A stretch of DNA of 49,372 bases. It comes from Candidatus Omnitrophota bacterium. GTDB taxonomy: Bacteria; Omnitrophota; Gorgyraeia; Aquiviventales; JACQRC01. The DNA lies in contig JACQRC010000012.1 in the NCBI GenBank assembly GCA_016206665.1, positions 1-49,372 on the forward strand. Reading direction: 5' to 3'. The notes under the pieces are model-generated. The model worked only from the letters and a program-made list of their open reading frames with translations. It had not been told where the DNA came from and searched no databases. A program made the position numbers and the translations under genes. This document shows positions 40,349 through 48,819 of this stretch, in pieces; the first letter of the stretch is position 1; every line of letters starts with the position of its first letter.

Positions 40349-41636
40349 CGACGAAGGCGAAGGTGATCTCGGCCTCGGCCACCATCTTGTCCTCGACGGT
40401 GACGGTGCCACGGACCTGGCCGAAGCTGGCGCGGCAGCGCAGCACCTCGGCCGTGATGACCAGCTGGTCGCCGGGGACGACCGGCCGGCGGAACTTGGCC
40501 TTGTCCACGCCCATGAGGTAGGCGTAGCGACCCTGCTGGTCCGGCGCCCGGAGGGCGATGATGCCGGCCACCTGCGCCATCGCCTCGACGAGCAGGACGC
40601 CGGGCATCACCGGCCGGTTCGGAAAATGACCCTGAAAGAAGGCTTCGTTGACGGTGACGTTCTTGATGCCGACGGCGCGCTGCCCGCCCAACTCAATCAA
40701 CCGGTCGACGAGCAGAAAGGGGTACCGGTGCGGCAGGATCTTCTGAATCGCCTCGACATCCATGACCGGTGTCGTCGAGCCGGCCGGCGTCGTCGACGGC
40801 AAGGCGAACCGCTTGGCCAGCGCGCGGACGAAGCCCATGTTGAGCCCGTGGCCGCTCTTGACCGCCAGGATGTGGCCGCGCAGCGGCGCGCCCAGCAGGT
40901 AGAGGTCTCCCAGCAGATCCAGCACCTTGTGCCGCGCGCATTCATCCTCGAAGCGCAGCCGGTTCTGGATCACGCCCTTCGGCCCCCACACGAGCGTGTT
41001 CTCGTAGGTCGCCCCGCGGCCAAGCCCTTGCCGGCGCAGCGCCTCCGCCTCCTGCTCCATGCAGAAGGTGCGCGCGGGAGCGATCTCCTCGGCAAACCGG
41101 TTCGTGGCGTTGAAGGTCACGAATTGCGAATGCAGCAGGGGATGATCATAGCTCAGCGTGTAGGAAATGCGAAATCCGTCGTACGGCAGCGCGGTGATCG
41201 CCGCGCCGTTGTGCTCGACATAGACCGGCTCTCGAATGTCCAGCACGCGGCGCGGGGCCGACTGGGCGGCCAGGCCGGCGCGCTGGAGCGTGTCGACGAA
41301 GGCGACGGCGCTGCCGTCCATGCCCGGCACCTCGGGGCCGTTCAGTTCAATGACGAGATTGTCGATCCCCAGCCCCCACAGCGCCGCCATCAGGTGCTCG
41401 ATCGTCTGGACTGAGACCTGGTCCTGGCCGATCGTCGTCCGGCGGTGGAGGGGGGCCGTGTCCTGGATGCATGCCACCATCGCCGGGATGCGCGGACGGC
41501 CGGACAGATCCGTCCGCACGAACACGATGCCGGTGCCCTCCGGCGCCGGCTGAAACTGCAGCTCCACCGCGGCACCCGTGTGGATGCCGGTGCCTTTCAG
41601 ACGCACGGGTTGAGCAATCGTGTGCTGCGGCGCCAT
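40341..41636 (-). CDS. Bifunctional LpxC-FabZ
   Basis: A 431-residue fusion. Residues 1 to about 285 are LpxC, the zinc deacetylase that commits to lipid A: E80-H81 ([11 protein letters not shown]), H236 and D240 (HKVLDLLGD), H263 (SGHGLNMG). Residues about 293-431 are FabZ, the 3-hydroxyacyl-ACP dehydratase: [13 protein letters not shown], active-site H337 and E351 ([19 protein letters not shown]). Fusing the two links hydroxyacyl-ACP supply for lipid A to fatty acid synthesis. Such fusions are known in Bacteroidota and some candidate phyla. It follows skp with a 5-bp gap. Confidence 0.97.
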   Translation of the reverse strand: MAPQHTIAQPVRLKGTGIHTGAAVELQFQPAPEGTGIVFVRTDLSGRPRIPAMVACIQDTAPLHRRTTIGQDQVSVQTIEHLMAALWGLGIDNLVIELNGPEVPGMDGSAVAFVDTLQRAGLAAQSAPRRVLDIREPVYVEHNGAAITALPYDGFRISYTLSYDHPLLHSQFVTFNATNRFAEEIAPARTFCMEQEAEALRRQGLGRGATYENTLVWGPKGVIQNRLRFEDECARHKVLDLLGDLYLLGAPLRGHILAVKSGHGLNMGFVRALAKRFALPSTTPAGSTTPVMDVEAIQKILPHRYPFLLVDRLIELGGQRAVGIKNVTVNEAFFQGHFPNRPVMPGVLLVEAMAQVAGIIALRAPDQQGRYAYLMGVDKAKFRRPVVPGDQLVITAEVLRCRASFGQVRGTVTVEDKMVAEAEITFAFVDG

Positions 41637-41641
41637 GCGGA

Positions 41642-42172
41642 TTATTTCTTCGTGGCGTACCGGTCGTTCAGCATCTTGAGAACCGGATCGGTGACATCGA
41701 GGGGCGTCGAGCCGTAGAGGAGGGCCTGGTCATTCACGATCAGATCGTAGCCTTCCTTCGCGGCGTACTCCTTGATCGTCACCTCCATATCCTTGAAGAT
41801 GTCCTTGGCTGCGCCGTCCCGCTCGCGCCGCAGGGCCTCCCCCACCGTCCGGTCGAACTCCTGGAGCGCCTTCGCCTTCGCCTCGAACTCCTGCCGCCGC
41901 GTCTCCTTGGCCTTGTCGGTCAGCACCTCCATCCCCTCTTTGAGCTTCTTGACATCGGCGACCAGTTTGTCGCGTTCGGCCCCGCGCGAGCTCGCCTTCG
42001 CTTCCAGCGCCTTGTCCGACTCTTTCGTCTTCTGATACCCGTCGAAGAGCCGGCCGACATTGATGTAGGCGATCTTGGCGCTCGTCATGGCCGCCTCGGT
42101 GGGCGAGCCCGCGCCGACGAGCCACCCCACCGCCATGCCCACCATGATGCACTGCCTGATCTTCACGGTCAC
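41642..42172 (-). CDS. Skp/OmpH-family periplasmic chaperone
   Basis: A 176-residue protein with a signal peptide (about 1-27, [18 protein letters not shown]) and [23 protein letters not shown], then a long helical coiled coil (about 55-130, [20 protein letters not shown]) and a beta end with [28 protein letters not shown]. This is the Skp/OmpH form that carries unfolded outer-membrane proteins to BamA. It follows bamA by 14 bp, the usual pairing in diderms. Confidence 0.93.
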   Translation of the reverse strand: MTVKIRQCIMVGMAVGWLVGAGSPTEAAMTSAKIAYINVGRLFDGYQKTKESDKALEAKASSRGAERDKLVADVKKLKEGMEVLTDKAKETRRQEFEAKAKALQEFDRTVGEALRRERDGAAKDIFKDMEVTIKEYAAKEGYDLIVNDQALLYGSTPLDVTDPVLKMLNDRYATKK

Positions 42173-42186
42173 CCCTCCTCTGTGAG

Positions 42187-44532
42187 TTAAAAGGCGCGGC
42201 TGATGTTAAAGTGAAAGCGCAGCCGCTGTTCTTCGTTGTCATCCGGGTTGAGCGGAAAGCCCAAGTCCAGCCGCACCGGACCGATGGGCGTCTTGATCCG
42301 GGCGCCGATCCCGGTCCCCAACTTGAAGTCCTCGCCAAACTGGTTGACGCGCCGCCACACGTTGCCCGCATCGAAGAAGACGGTCCCCTTGATATTCTCG
42401 ACGAGGGGGATGACGAGATCGATGTTGCCGATCGCCATCGCCTCGCCGCCGATGGGGTCGTTGGAGTTCGCGTCCCGCGGGCCCACCCGGCGCTCCTCGT
42501 AGCCGCGGATCGTGGTGCTGCCCCCGGCGAAGAAGCGCTCGAAGATGGGCACCTCCTCCGAGTCGCCGTAGGCGTCGATGAGGCCCGCCCGGCCGCGCAC
42601 CTCCAGGAGCCAGCCCTTCTGTTTCCAGCAGGGCCAGATGACGGTGTCACTCACCGTCCCACGGACAAAATCCTTGTCGCCGCCGATAAAGCTGCCCGCG
42701 AAATCGACGCCCCACCGGAAGACCTGGCCGTGCGTCGGGTCGAAGCGGTTGTCGCGCGTGTCGTAGGTCCAGTCGTTGCTCAGCGTGCTGATGAGGTTGT
42801 CGCCTTCCTCGTTGCGCAGATCGGCCGACGCATCCGAGGAAACGTCGGAGATGTCGACATTCTCCAGGCGATACCCCACGCTCCCCGCGAAATGCTCCGT
42901 GAACTCCTTCCCCAAGCGCACGCCACCGCCGGTCCGCTGCTCATCGTAGGCGAAGCCGAGACTGCGGCGCTCGAGCCGCGTGATGTGGAACGCATCGAGG
43001 CCCAGCGAGACCGGGTGGCCCAGGAACCACGGCTCGGTGAAGGACAGGTCGAACTCCCGCCGGACGGTGCCCAGCTGGGTGCGAAACCGCAGATCCTGCC
43101 CGGCGCCGGTGAAGGTGGGGAAGTTTTTCCAGTCGAAGTTGCGCTGCTCCACCTGCACGAAGCCGATCGCCCGGTCCACCGAGCTAAAACCCCCGCCGAA
43201 GCTGAACTCTCCCGTCTTCGTCTCCTTCACCTGCACGACGAGATCCCGGTGATGCGGCTCCGTGCCCGGCTCATGGTCGAAGCTGATCTCCTCGAAGTAG
43301 CCGAGGTTGTAGAGCCGCTCGCGGGAGCGGCGCAAGAGCTCGCCGTCGAAAGGATCGCCGGGCTTGACCCGCAGCTCGCGGCGGATGACGACGTCCTTCG
43401 TATGGGAGTTGCCGCGGATGTCGATCTTGTCGATGTAGGCCAGTTCGCCTTCGGTGATCCGGTAGCGCACCTGCATCGCCTTGGTGGAGGGATCCAGCAT
43501 CGAGGTTGGATCCACCCGCGCGAAGATGTAGCCCCGGTCAAAGTAAGCGCCCTGGAGCGAGCCGACGTCCTCCTGCAGGGCCTCCTGGCTGAACACGCTG
43601 CCGGGCAGCATCTGCAACCGGCTGTGCAGCTCCTCCTCGGTGAAGAGCTGCTGCCCGGCCAGCTCCACCGTGCCGACGGTGTAGCGCGGCCCCTCGGTCA
43701 CGGTGAGCGTGAGGTAGACCGACCGGCCCCGCTCATCCGTGGCGACGGCGCGCTCGACCAGCGCATCCTGAAAGCCCTCGCGCCGGTAGAAAGCCCGAAT
43801 GCGATCCAGGTCTTCGTCCAGCACCTCCTCCCGATAGACGCCCGCGCGCCAGAAGGCGGCGCGCTTGGTCTTCATCACCTTGCGGATGCGCCGGTCGCTG
43901 AACCGCTCGTTGCCCTCGATGAGGATGGAGGCGACGCGCACCTTCGGCCCCTCGTCGAGCAGCAGGTACAAGGTGGCCTCGCCAGTCGCCTGGTCCACCT
44001 GGGTGTCGTGGGCAACCTTTGCGCTCGTGTACCCCTTGCGCCGGTACTCCGCGAGGATCTGGTCGACGCCGTCCTTGAACCGCTTCGGATCGAGGAACTC
44101 GCCCACCTTGAGATCGAGCATCTTCAGCAGTTTGTCGCGGTGCAGGATGCGGTTGCCCTGGATCTCGATCGCCTTGATGAGCGGCTTCTCCTGCACCTGG
44201 AAGGTGACGATCACGCCCTCGGCCGCCGGTTGGACATCGACGCTGACATCGCTGAAGAAGCCGGTCTGGTAGAGCTGGCGCACATCCTCATTGACCACCG
44301 CCTGGACGAAGGCCGCCCCCGCCTTGGTCCGGACCTTGGCCAGGACCGTCTCCTCGGCGACGACGCTCAGGCCCTGCACCCGGACCTCCTGGATGGTCGG
44401 TGGCGCGGGTGTGGACGGCGCCGGTGCCGGCTCATCCGCCCAGGCCGGCACCGCGAGGCCCGCGCCCAGCAGGACGAGCGCGGCGCCCGCGTGCTGCCAG
44501 CGATTACGCCGTCTGCTTGGCCAGATTTTCAA
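42187..44532 (-). CDS. bamA: BamA outer-membrane assembly factor
   Basis: A 781-residue BamA (Omp85). The start is set at TTG 44532, preceded by AAGGAG at 10 nt; an upstream ATG at 44598 would add residues from inside dnaB. The protein has a basic N-terminus and signal peptide (VLLGAGLAVPAWADEP). Five POTRA domains follow (EVRVQGLSVVAE, IEIQGNRILHRDKL, ILIEGNERFSDRRI, VELAGQQLFTEEEL, IDIRGNSHTKDVVI), then a 16-stranded barrel from about residue 440 to the C-terminal NISRAF ending with Phe. It inserts beta-barrel proteins into the outer membrane and overlaps dnaB by 29 bp. Confidence 0.96.
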   Translation of the reverse strand: MKIWPSRRRNRWQHAGAALVLLGAGLAVPAWADEPAPAPSTPAPPTIQEVRVQGLSVVAEETVLAKVRTKAGAAFVQAVVNEDVRQLYQTGFFSDVSVDVQPAAEGVIVTFQVQEKPLIKAIEIQGNRILHRDKLLKMLDLKVGEFLDPKRFKDGVDQILAEYRRKGYTSAKVAHDTQVDQATGEATLYLLLDEGPKVRVASILIEGNERFSDRRIRKVMKTKRAAFWRAGVYREEVLDEDLDRIRAFYRREGFQDALVERAVATDERGRSVYLTLTVTEGPRYTVGTVELAGQQLFTEEELHSRLQMLPGSVFSQEALQEDVGSLQGAYFDRGYIFARVDPTSMLDPSTKAMQVRYRITEGELAYIDKIDIRGNSHTKDVVIRRELRVKPGDPFDGELLRRSRERLYNLGYFEEISFDHEPGTEPHHRDLVVQVKETKTGEFSFGGGFSSVDRAIGFVQVEQRNFDWKNFPTFTGAGQDLRFRTQLGTVRREFDLSFTEPWFLGHPVSLGLDAFHITRLERRSLGFAYDEQRTGGGVRLGKEFTEHFAGSVGYRLENVDISDVSSDASADLRNEEGDNLISTLSNDWTYDTRDNRFDPTHGQVFRWGVDFAGSFIGGDKDFVRGTVSDTVIWPCWKQKGWLLEVRGRAGLIDAYGDSEEVPIFERFFAGGSTTIRGYEERRVGPRDANSNDPIGGEAMAIGNIDLVIPLVENIKGTVFFDAGNVWRRVNQFGEDFKLGTGIGARIKTPIGPVRLDLGFPLNPDDNEEQRLRFHFNISRAF

Positions 44533-45847
44533 AACGTACAAACTCCTTGACGAAGGCAAGCTTGACTGTGCCAATAGGCCCGTTGCGCTGCTTGCCAATA
44601 ATCACCTCCGCGATACCCTGGTTTTCCTCGGTCGGCGTGTAATAATCCTCGCGATAGAGCAACAGCACCACATCCGCATCCTGTTCGATGGCCCCGGACT
44701 CCCGCAGATCGGAGAGGCGCGGCCGGAAGGTCTCGCGCCGCTCCGGGGCGCGCGAGAGCTGGCTCACGGCGACGACGGCGACATTGAGCTCGCGCGCCAG
44801 CGCCTTCAGGCTCCGGGAAATCGTCGCGATCTCCTGCTGCCGGTTGTCCGATTTTGAGGGCTCCTCCATGAGCTGCAGATAGTCGAGCACGACGACGCCG
44901 ATGCTGTGGCGGGCCTTGAGCCGGCGCGCCTTGGCGCGCAATTCCAGAATGGACACGCCCGGCGTATCATCGATGAAAATGGCGGCCTCGGAGAGCTTGC
45001 CGGCGGCATTCGTGAGGCGCGGCCAGTCCGACGGATGCAGGATGCCGCTGCGCACATTATGGGCGTTGATGCGGGCGTGGGAGCAGAGCATGCGCTGGAC
45101 CAGATGGTCGCGCGACATCTCGAGGCTGAACACGGCGACCGGCACCTTCTGCGCCAGCGCGACGTGCTCGGCCATGTTGAGGGCAAAGGCGCTCTTGCCC
45201 ATCGAGGGCCGGCCGGCGACGATGACCAGCTCGCTCGGCTGCAACCCGGCCGTCATATGGTCGAGGTCGTCAAAACCGGTCGGCAGGCCCGTGATGTAGC
45301 CCTTGCGCTGGTAGAGGGCGTCGATCGTCTCGATGGAACTCTTGATGATCTCCTTGAGCGGGAGGAAGTCGCTTTTGATCTTCCGCCCCATGATCTCGAA
45401 GATCAGGCCCTCGGCGCGGTCCAGCAGCACATCCGGGGTGACCGCCGATTCATACGTTTCGGTGACGATCTGCGTGGCGGCCCGGATGAGGCCGCGCAGG
45501 ATCGCCTTCTCCTTCACGATCCGGCTGTAGTGCGCGGCGTTCGCCGCCGTGGCCACGGTCGTCGTGAGCTGGGCGAGGTAGCTGGCTCCGCCGGCGTCCT
45601 CGAGGCTGTTCTGGCGCTTCAGCTCCTCCGTGAGGGTGAGCAGGTCGGCGGCCTGGTTGTCGCGGTAGAGCTTGGTGATGGCGCCGAAGATCTTGCGGTG
45701 GGCGTCCTTGTAGAAGTCCTGCTCCTGGAGAATCTCGACGGCCTGGGCGATGCCCTCTTCGTCGAGGAGCATCGAGCCCAGCACCGCCTGTTCCGCCTCC
45801 AGATTCTGCGGCGGCAGCCGGTCGAGGGAGAGGTCCTGCAGTTCCAT
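44504..45847 (-). CDS. dnaB: Replicative DNA helicase
   Basis: A 447-residue DnaB. The N-terminal collar domain (RLPPQNLEAEQAVLGSMLLD) is followed by a linker and the RecA-like C-terminal domain with Walker A GRPSMGKS (212-219), Walker B VVVLDYLQLM and the conserved DLRESGAIEQDADVVLLLYRE. No intein is present here, in contrast to many DnaB proteins and to SMC in this window. DnaB hexamers unwind DNA at replication forks. It follows rplI by 2 bp and its end contains the bamA start. Confidence 0.97.
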   Translation of the reverse strand: MELQDLSLDRLPPQNLEAEQAVLGSMLLDEEGIAQAVEILQEQDFYKDAHRKIFGAITKLYRDNQAADLLTLTEELKRQNSLEDAGGASYLAQLTTTVATAANAAHYSRIVKEKAILRGLIRAATQIVTETYESAVTPDVLLDRAEGLIFEIMGRKIKSDFLPLKEIIKSSIETIDALYQRKGYITGLPTGFDDLDHMTAGLQPSELVIVAGRPSMGKSAFALNMAEHVALAQKVPVAVFSLEMSRDHLVQRMLCSHARINAHNVRSGILHPSDWPRLTNAAGKLSEAAIFIDDTPGVSILELRAKARRLKARHSIGVVVLDYLQLMEEPSKSDNRQQEIATISRSLKALARELNVAVVAVSQLSRAPERRETFRPRLSDLRESGAIEQDADVVLLLYREDYYTPTEENQGIAEVIIGKQRNGPIGTVKLAFVKEFVRFENLAKQTA

Positions 45848-45849
45848 GC

Positions 45850-46293
45850 TTACGACTTGACGACCAGAATCTTCACATCCACCTTCAGTTCCTGGGTCAG
45901 CTTGACCGGCACGAGATAGACGCCGAGCTCTTTGATCGGTTCCGCCAGGAGAATCTTGCGTTTGTCGATGGTGATCCCCTGGGCCTGCAGGGCCTGCGCG
46001 ATATCCTCGTTCGTCACCGAGCCGAACAGGCGGCCCTCGGCGCCGGAGGGGCGCGGCAGCGTGACGGAGAGCGCATTGAGCCGGCCCTGCATCGCCTCCG
46101 CCGCGGCGCGCTCCTTGGCGACCCGGGCGGCCTGGACGGCCCGCTCGGTCTCCAGGCGGCTGAGGTTACGCTCGGTGGCCGGCATGGCCAGTCCCTGGGG
46201 CAACAGGAAGTTGCGGGCGTAGCCCGGTTTGACCTTCACGACCGACCAGGCCTGGCCGACCCGCTCCACATCCTGACGCAGAATCACATCCAT
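45850..46293 (-). CDS. rplI: 50S ribosomal protein L9
   Basis: A 147-residue L9 with the N-terminal signature DVILRQDVERVGQAWSVVKVKPGYARNFLLPQGLAMPAT, a central helix and the C-terminal RNA-binding domain (RLFGSVTNEDIAQALQAQGITIDKRKI). It binds 23S rRNA at the base of the L1 stalk. Its position between rpsR and dnaB is the common bacterial order. Confidence 0.97.
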   Translation of the reverse strand: MDVILRQDVERVGQAWSVVKVKPGYARNFLLPQGLAMPATERNLSRLETERAVQAARVAKERAAAEAMQGRLNALSVTLPRPSGAEGRLFGSVTNEDIAQALQAQGITIDKRKILLAEPIKELGVYLVPVKLTQELKVDVKILVVKS

Positions 46294-46300
46294 GAGCGGC

Positions 46301-46537
46301 TCACGCCTCCGCGACGTACGGCAACAGCGCCACGAACCGGGCCTGCTTGATCGCCTGGGCTAGCACCCGCTGGTGGCGCGCGCAGTTGCCGGAGAGCCGC
46401 GAGGGAAAGATCTTGCCGCGCTCCGTCAGAAACTTCTGGAGCCGGGCCAGATCCTTGTAGTCGACGATCTCGACGTGCTCCACGCAGAATTTGCAGATTT
46501 TTCGGCGAACAAACCGCTCACGACGTCCTCGGTACAT
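46301..46537 (-). CDS. rpsR: 30S ribosomal protein S18
   Basis: A 78-residue S18 containing [39 protein letters not shown] and a hydrophobic C-terminus. The C-x2-C pair plus NCARH suggest the zinc-binding (C+) form of S18. Its gap to ssb is 128 bp, filled by a palindromic repeat. Confidence 0.97.
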   Translation of the reverse strand: MYRGRRERFVRRKICKFCVEHVEIVDYKDLARLQKFLTERGKIFPSRLSGNCARHQRVLAQAIKQARFVALLPYVAEA

Positions 46538-46560
46538 CGTTCCTCCCGTTGAAATGGTGC

Positions 46561-46653
46561 GAATCGGTGATTACGGTGATTTCAAAATGATGCCGATGAT
46601 ACAACCGGTTGTATCACCGTAATCACAGTTTTTATCACTGTAATCACCGAATC
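46561..46653. repeat. Palindromic TTCGGTGATTACGGTGAT element, copy 3
   Basis: GAATCGGTGATTACGGTGAT (46561) and ATCACTGTAATCACCGAATC (46634-46653) form near-perfect outer arms; ACAACCGGTTGT in the middle is itself palindromic. It lies between ssb and rpsR inside an otherwise tight ribosomal operon. Confidence 0.88.
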
Positions 46654-46665
46654 GATGTCTGTCCT

Positions 46666-47109
46666 TTAGAACGGTACGTCCTCCGTGCCTTCAGGCGATG
46701 CCGCCACGGCTGGTGCTTCGGCCTCGGCCGGCGCTTCTTCAGCCGGCGCCTCGGTCTCAGCCCCGGCGGCCGGGGGACCGCCCGGCCGGTTCAGGAACTG
46801 CACGCGGTCCGCGCGCACCTCCAGGATCGACCGGGTCTGGCCGTCCTTCTCCCAGCTGCGGTAGATCAACCGCCCCTCCACAAACACCTGCCGACCCTTC
46901 GTGAGATACTTGCTGCAGTTCTCGCCTTGCTTGCCCCACACCACGACACGGACGAAGCAGACCTCTTCCTTCTTCTCGCCGGCGGGCGTGGTGTAGTTGG
47001 AATTGACGGCGAGGCCGAGGGTGGCCACGGCGGTCCCGTTCGGGATGTAGCGCAATTCCGGGTCGCGGGTCAAATTGCCCATCAAGAGCACACGATTGAC
47101 GCTGGCCAT
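46666..47109 (-). CDS. ssb: Single-stranded DNA-binding protein
   Basis: A 147-residue SSB. The OB fold covers about 1-108 (NRVLLMGNLTRDPELRYIPNGTAVATLGLAVN, FVRVVVWGKQGENCSKYLTKGRQVFVEGRL), followed by an Ala/Pro/Glu-rich flexible tail and the acidic tip EDVPF that recruits partner proteins. It protects single-stranded DNA during replication and repair and sits between rpsF and rpsR, the usual place. Confidence 0.97.
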   Translation of the reverse strand: MASVNRVLLMGNLTRDPELRYIPNGTAVATLGLAVNSNYTTPAGEKKEEVCFVRVVVWGKQGENCSKYLTKGRQVFVEGRLIYRSWEKDGQTRSILEVRADRVQFLNRPGGPPAAGAETEAPAEEAPAEAEAPAVAASPEGTEDVPF

Positions 47110-47121
47110 GGGAGAGGCTCC

Positions 47122-47436
47122 TTATGCGGCGGCCGTGACGGGTGCCGGCTGGTGGTCCTGCCGGACGATGAGGGCCCGGAGGATCTGTTCGTCGAGCCGG
47201 TAGCTCTTCCGCAGCCGTTCGATGGCCGCGGGCTCGACGCGAAAGACAATCAGATGGTACACGCCCTCGCGGCTTTTGGCAATGGGGTAGGCCAGCCGCC
47301 GCCGGCCCCAGGCCTGGGACGATTCGATCTGGCCGCCGGATTTCACCAGGGCATCCTCGATGCGCGCGACCAGCTGCTTCATCTGGTCCTCGGAGAGTTC
47401 GGGCCGCAAAATCATCATCGCTTCGTACCGGTGCAT
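47122..47436 (-). CDS. rpsF: 30S ribosomal protein S6
   Basis: A 104-residue S6: YEAMMILRPELSEDQMKQLVARIEDAL, GRRRLAYPIAKSREGVYHLIVF and IERLRKSYRLDEQILRALIVR are typical. S6 pairs with S18 on the 30S platform. It follows pth by 4 bp. Confidence 0.97.
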   Translation of the reverse strand: MHRYEAMMILRPELSEDQMKQLVARIEDALVKSGGQIESSQAWGRRRLAYPIAKSREGVYHLIVFRVEPAAIERLRKSYRLDEQILRALIVRQDHQPAPVTAAA

Positions 47437-47440
47437 CAGC

Positions 47441-48010
47441 TCACCTCGTGGTTGTCGCAGTTGAGCCTGCCTGCCTGACCCAGGTCTCGCAGGCCTCGGC
47501 CGCCCGCGCGATCACCTCGCGCAGGCGCGCCTGTTGGCTCGGGGCGAACGGCCCCAACACATAGTCGCTCAAATCCTTCGGCAATGGTGCTGCGCCGACG
47601 CCGATGCGCAGCCGCGGCACCGCTTCGGTGCCAAGGGTATCCAGCACCGATGCCAGCCCGCGGTGGCCGCCGGCTGAGCCTGCCGCGCGCAGCCGCAGCC
47701 GCCCGAACGGCAGATTCACGTCATCACAAATGATCAAACAGTCCTCCGGCGTGAGCCGCAGATGGCGCAGCAACCGACGCACCGCGACACCCGACGCATT
47801 CATGAAGGTGCGCGGCCGCGCCAGCCGCACGCTCTGTCCCTGCCGCGCGACCGGCGCGCTCAGCGCCGCCGACAGGCGCCAGCCCGTCAGGCCACGCTGC
47901 CACGTCACCCGCCACTGCGCGGCGAGCGCGGCGACCACCATCGCTCCCGCGTTGTGGCGCGTGCGCGCGTACGCCGGGCCGGGGTTGCCGAGACCCACGA
48001 TCAATTTCAT
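47441..48010 (-). CDS. pth: Peptidyl-tRNA hydrolase
   Basis: A 189-residue Pth. Catalytic His is H19 (RHNAG), with FMNASG and DDVNLPFGRLRLRAAGSAGGHRGL supplying the conserved Asn and Asp sites; GLGNPGPAYARTRHNAG opens the protein. It recycles prematurely released peptidyl-tRNA. It follows rplY by 8 bp, as in many bacteria. Confidence 0.97.
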   Translation of the reverse strand: MKLIVGLGNPGPAYARTRHNAGAMVVAALAAQWRVTWQRGLTGWRLSAALSAPVARQGQSVRLARPRTFMNASGVAVRRLLRHLRLTPEDCLIICDDVNLPFGRLRLRAAGSAGGHRGLASVLDTLGTEAVPRLRIGVGAAPLPKDLSDYVLGPFAPSQQARLREVIARAAEACETWVRQAGSTATTTR

Positions 48011-48018
48011 GAACGGGC

Positions 48019-48801
48019 CTAGGCCGCCTTCTCCTCTTTTTTCTTCCCTTCCTTCGCTTCCTTTTCAGACGCCTTCGCCGCCGCCTCGGCCTCAATCTCC
48101 TCCGGTTTCTTCTGCTTGAGCACCTCGGGCTCGGCCGCCCCCTCGGTCGCCGCGGCCGCCGCCGCCTCATCGAGCACCTTCTCGACCTTGGCGGTGAGGA
48201 TGGAGATGATCGCCGCCTCCGGATCGGTCACCAGCTTGACGCCCGACGGCATCGCAAAGTCCTTCGCGTGCTTCGTGTCGCCGATCTTCATCGCGGCGAC
48301 ATCGATCGCAAACCGCTCCGGAATCTGCGTCGGCAGACACTCGATGGTGAGCTCCCGCAGCAGATATTCCAGCACGCCGCCGTCCTGCTTGACGCCCACC
48401 GCCTCGCCTTGGGCCACGACCGCGACGCCGACCGTGATCGTCTCGGTGAGCGAGATCTGGTGAAAATCGATATGGGTGATCCCGCCGCGCACCGGGTCGT
48501 GCTGGACCTCCTTCACGATGGTGGTCGTCTCCTTCGGCTTGCCCCGGCCCTCTGGCGACGCCTGCCGGGGCTGGCCCGACGCTCCGGTCTCCGGCTTCGC
48601 GATCAGGAGTTTAACGATGACATTCTCGCCGGCCTTCGTGTGGAGCGCGCGGCGCAGCTCCCGGGCCTCCACGGCGATGTCGATCGGTTCATGTTGCTTG
48701 GCATAGACGACGCCGGGCACGAAGCCGTCGGCCCGCAGGCGCTTGGCCGGCCGGCTGCCGAGGCGCTCACGCAGCGTCGCTTGGAGTTGCACGGTTTCCA
48801 T
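48019..48801 (-). CDS. rplY: 50S ribosomal protein L25/general stress protein Ctc
   Basis: A 260-residue long-form L25 (Ctc type): an N-terminal 5S-rRNA-binding domain (RLGSRPAKRLRADGFVPGVVY), the L25 C-terminal domain (ITVGVAVVAQGEAVGVKQDGGVLEYLLRELTIECLPTQIPE) and a charged Ala/Glu/Lys tail. Within the first domain, residues about 69-91 (KPETGASGQPRQASPEGRG region) form an extra Gly/Pro-rich loop encoded by GC-rich DNA with a GCCCCGG/CCGGGGC inverted repeat, which looks like an in-frame repeat insertion. It lies between prs and pth, a standard order. Confidence 0.95.
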   Translation of the reverse strand: METVQLQATLRERLGSRPAKRLRADGFVPGVVYAKQHEPIDIAVEARELRRALHTKAGENVIVKLLIAKPETGASGQPRQASPEGRGKPKETTTIVKEVQHDPVRGGITHIDFHQISLTETITVGVAVVAQGEAVGVKQDGGVLEYLLRELTIECLPTQIPERFAIDVAAMKIGDTKHAKDFAMPSGVKLVTDPEAAIISILTAKVEKVLDEAAAAAATEGAAEPEVLKQKKPEEIEAEAAAKASEKEAKEGKKKEEKAA

Positions 48802-48819
48802 GGGAATTGACCTCGCTCG

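Noticed and set aside
42211..44550. 779-codon plus-strand open frame
   Set aside because: It is antisense to bamA with no ribosome site or protein motifs; GC-rich codon bias produces such mirror frames.
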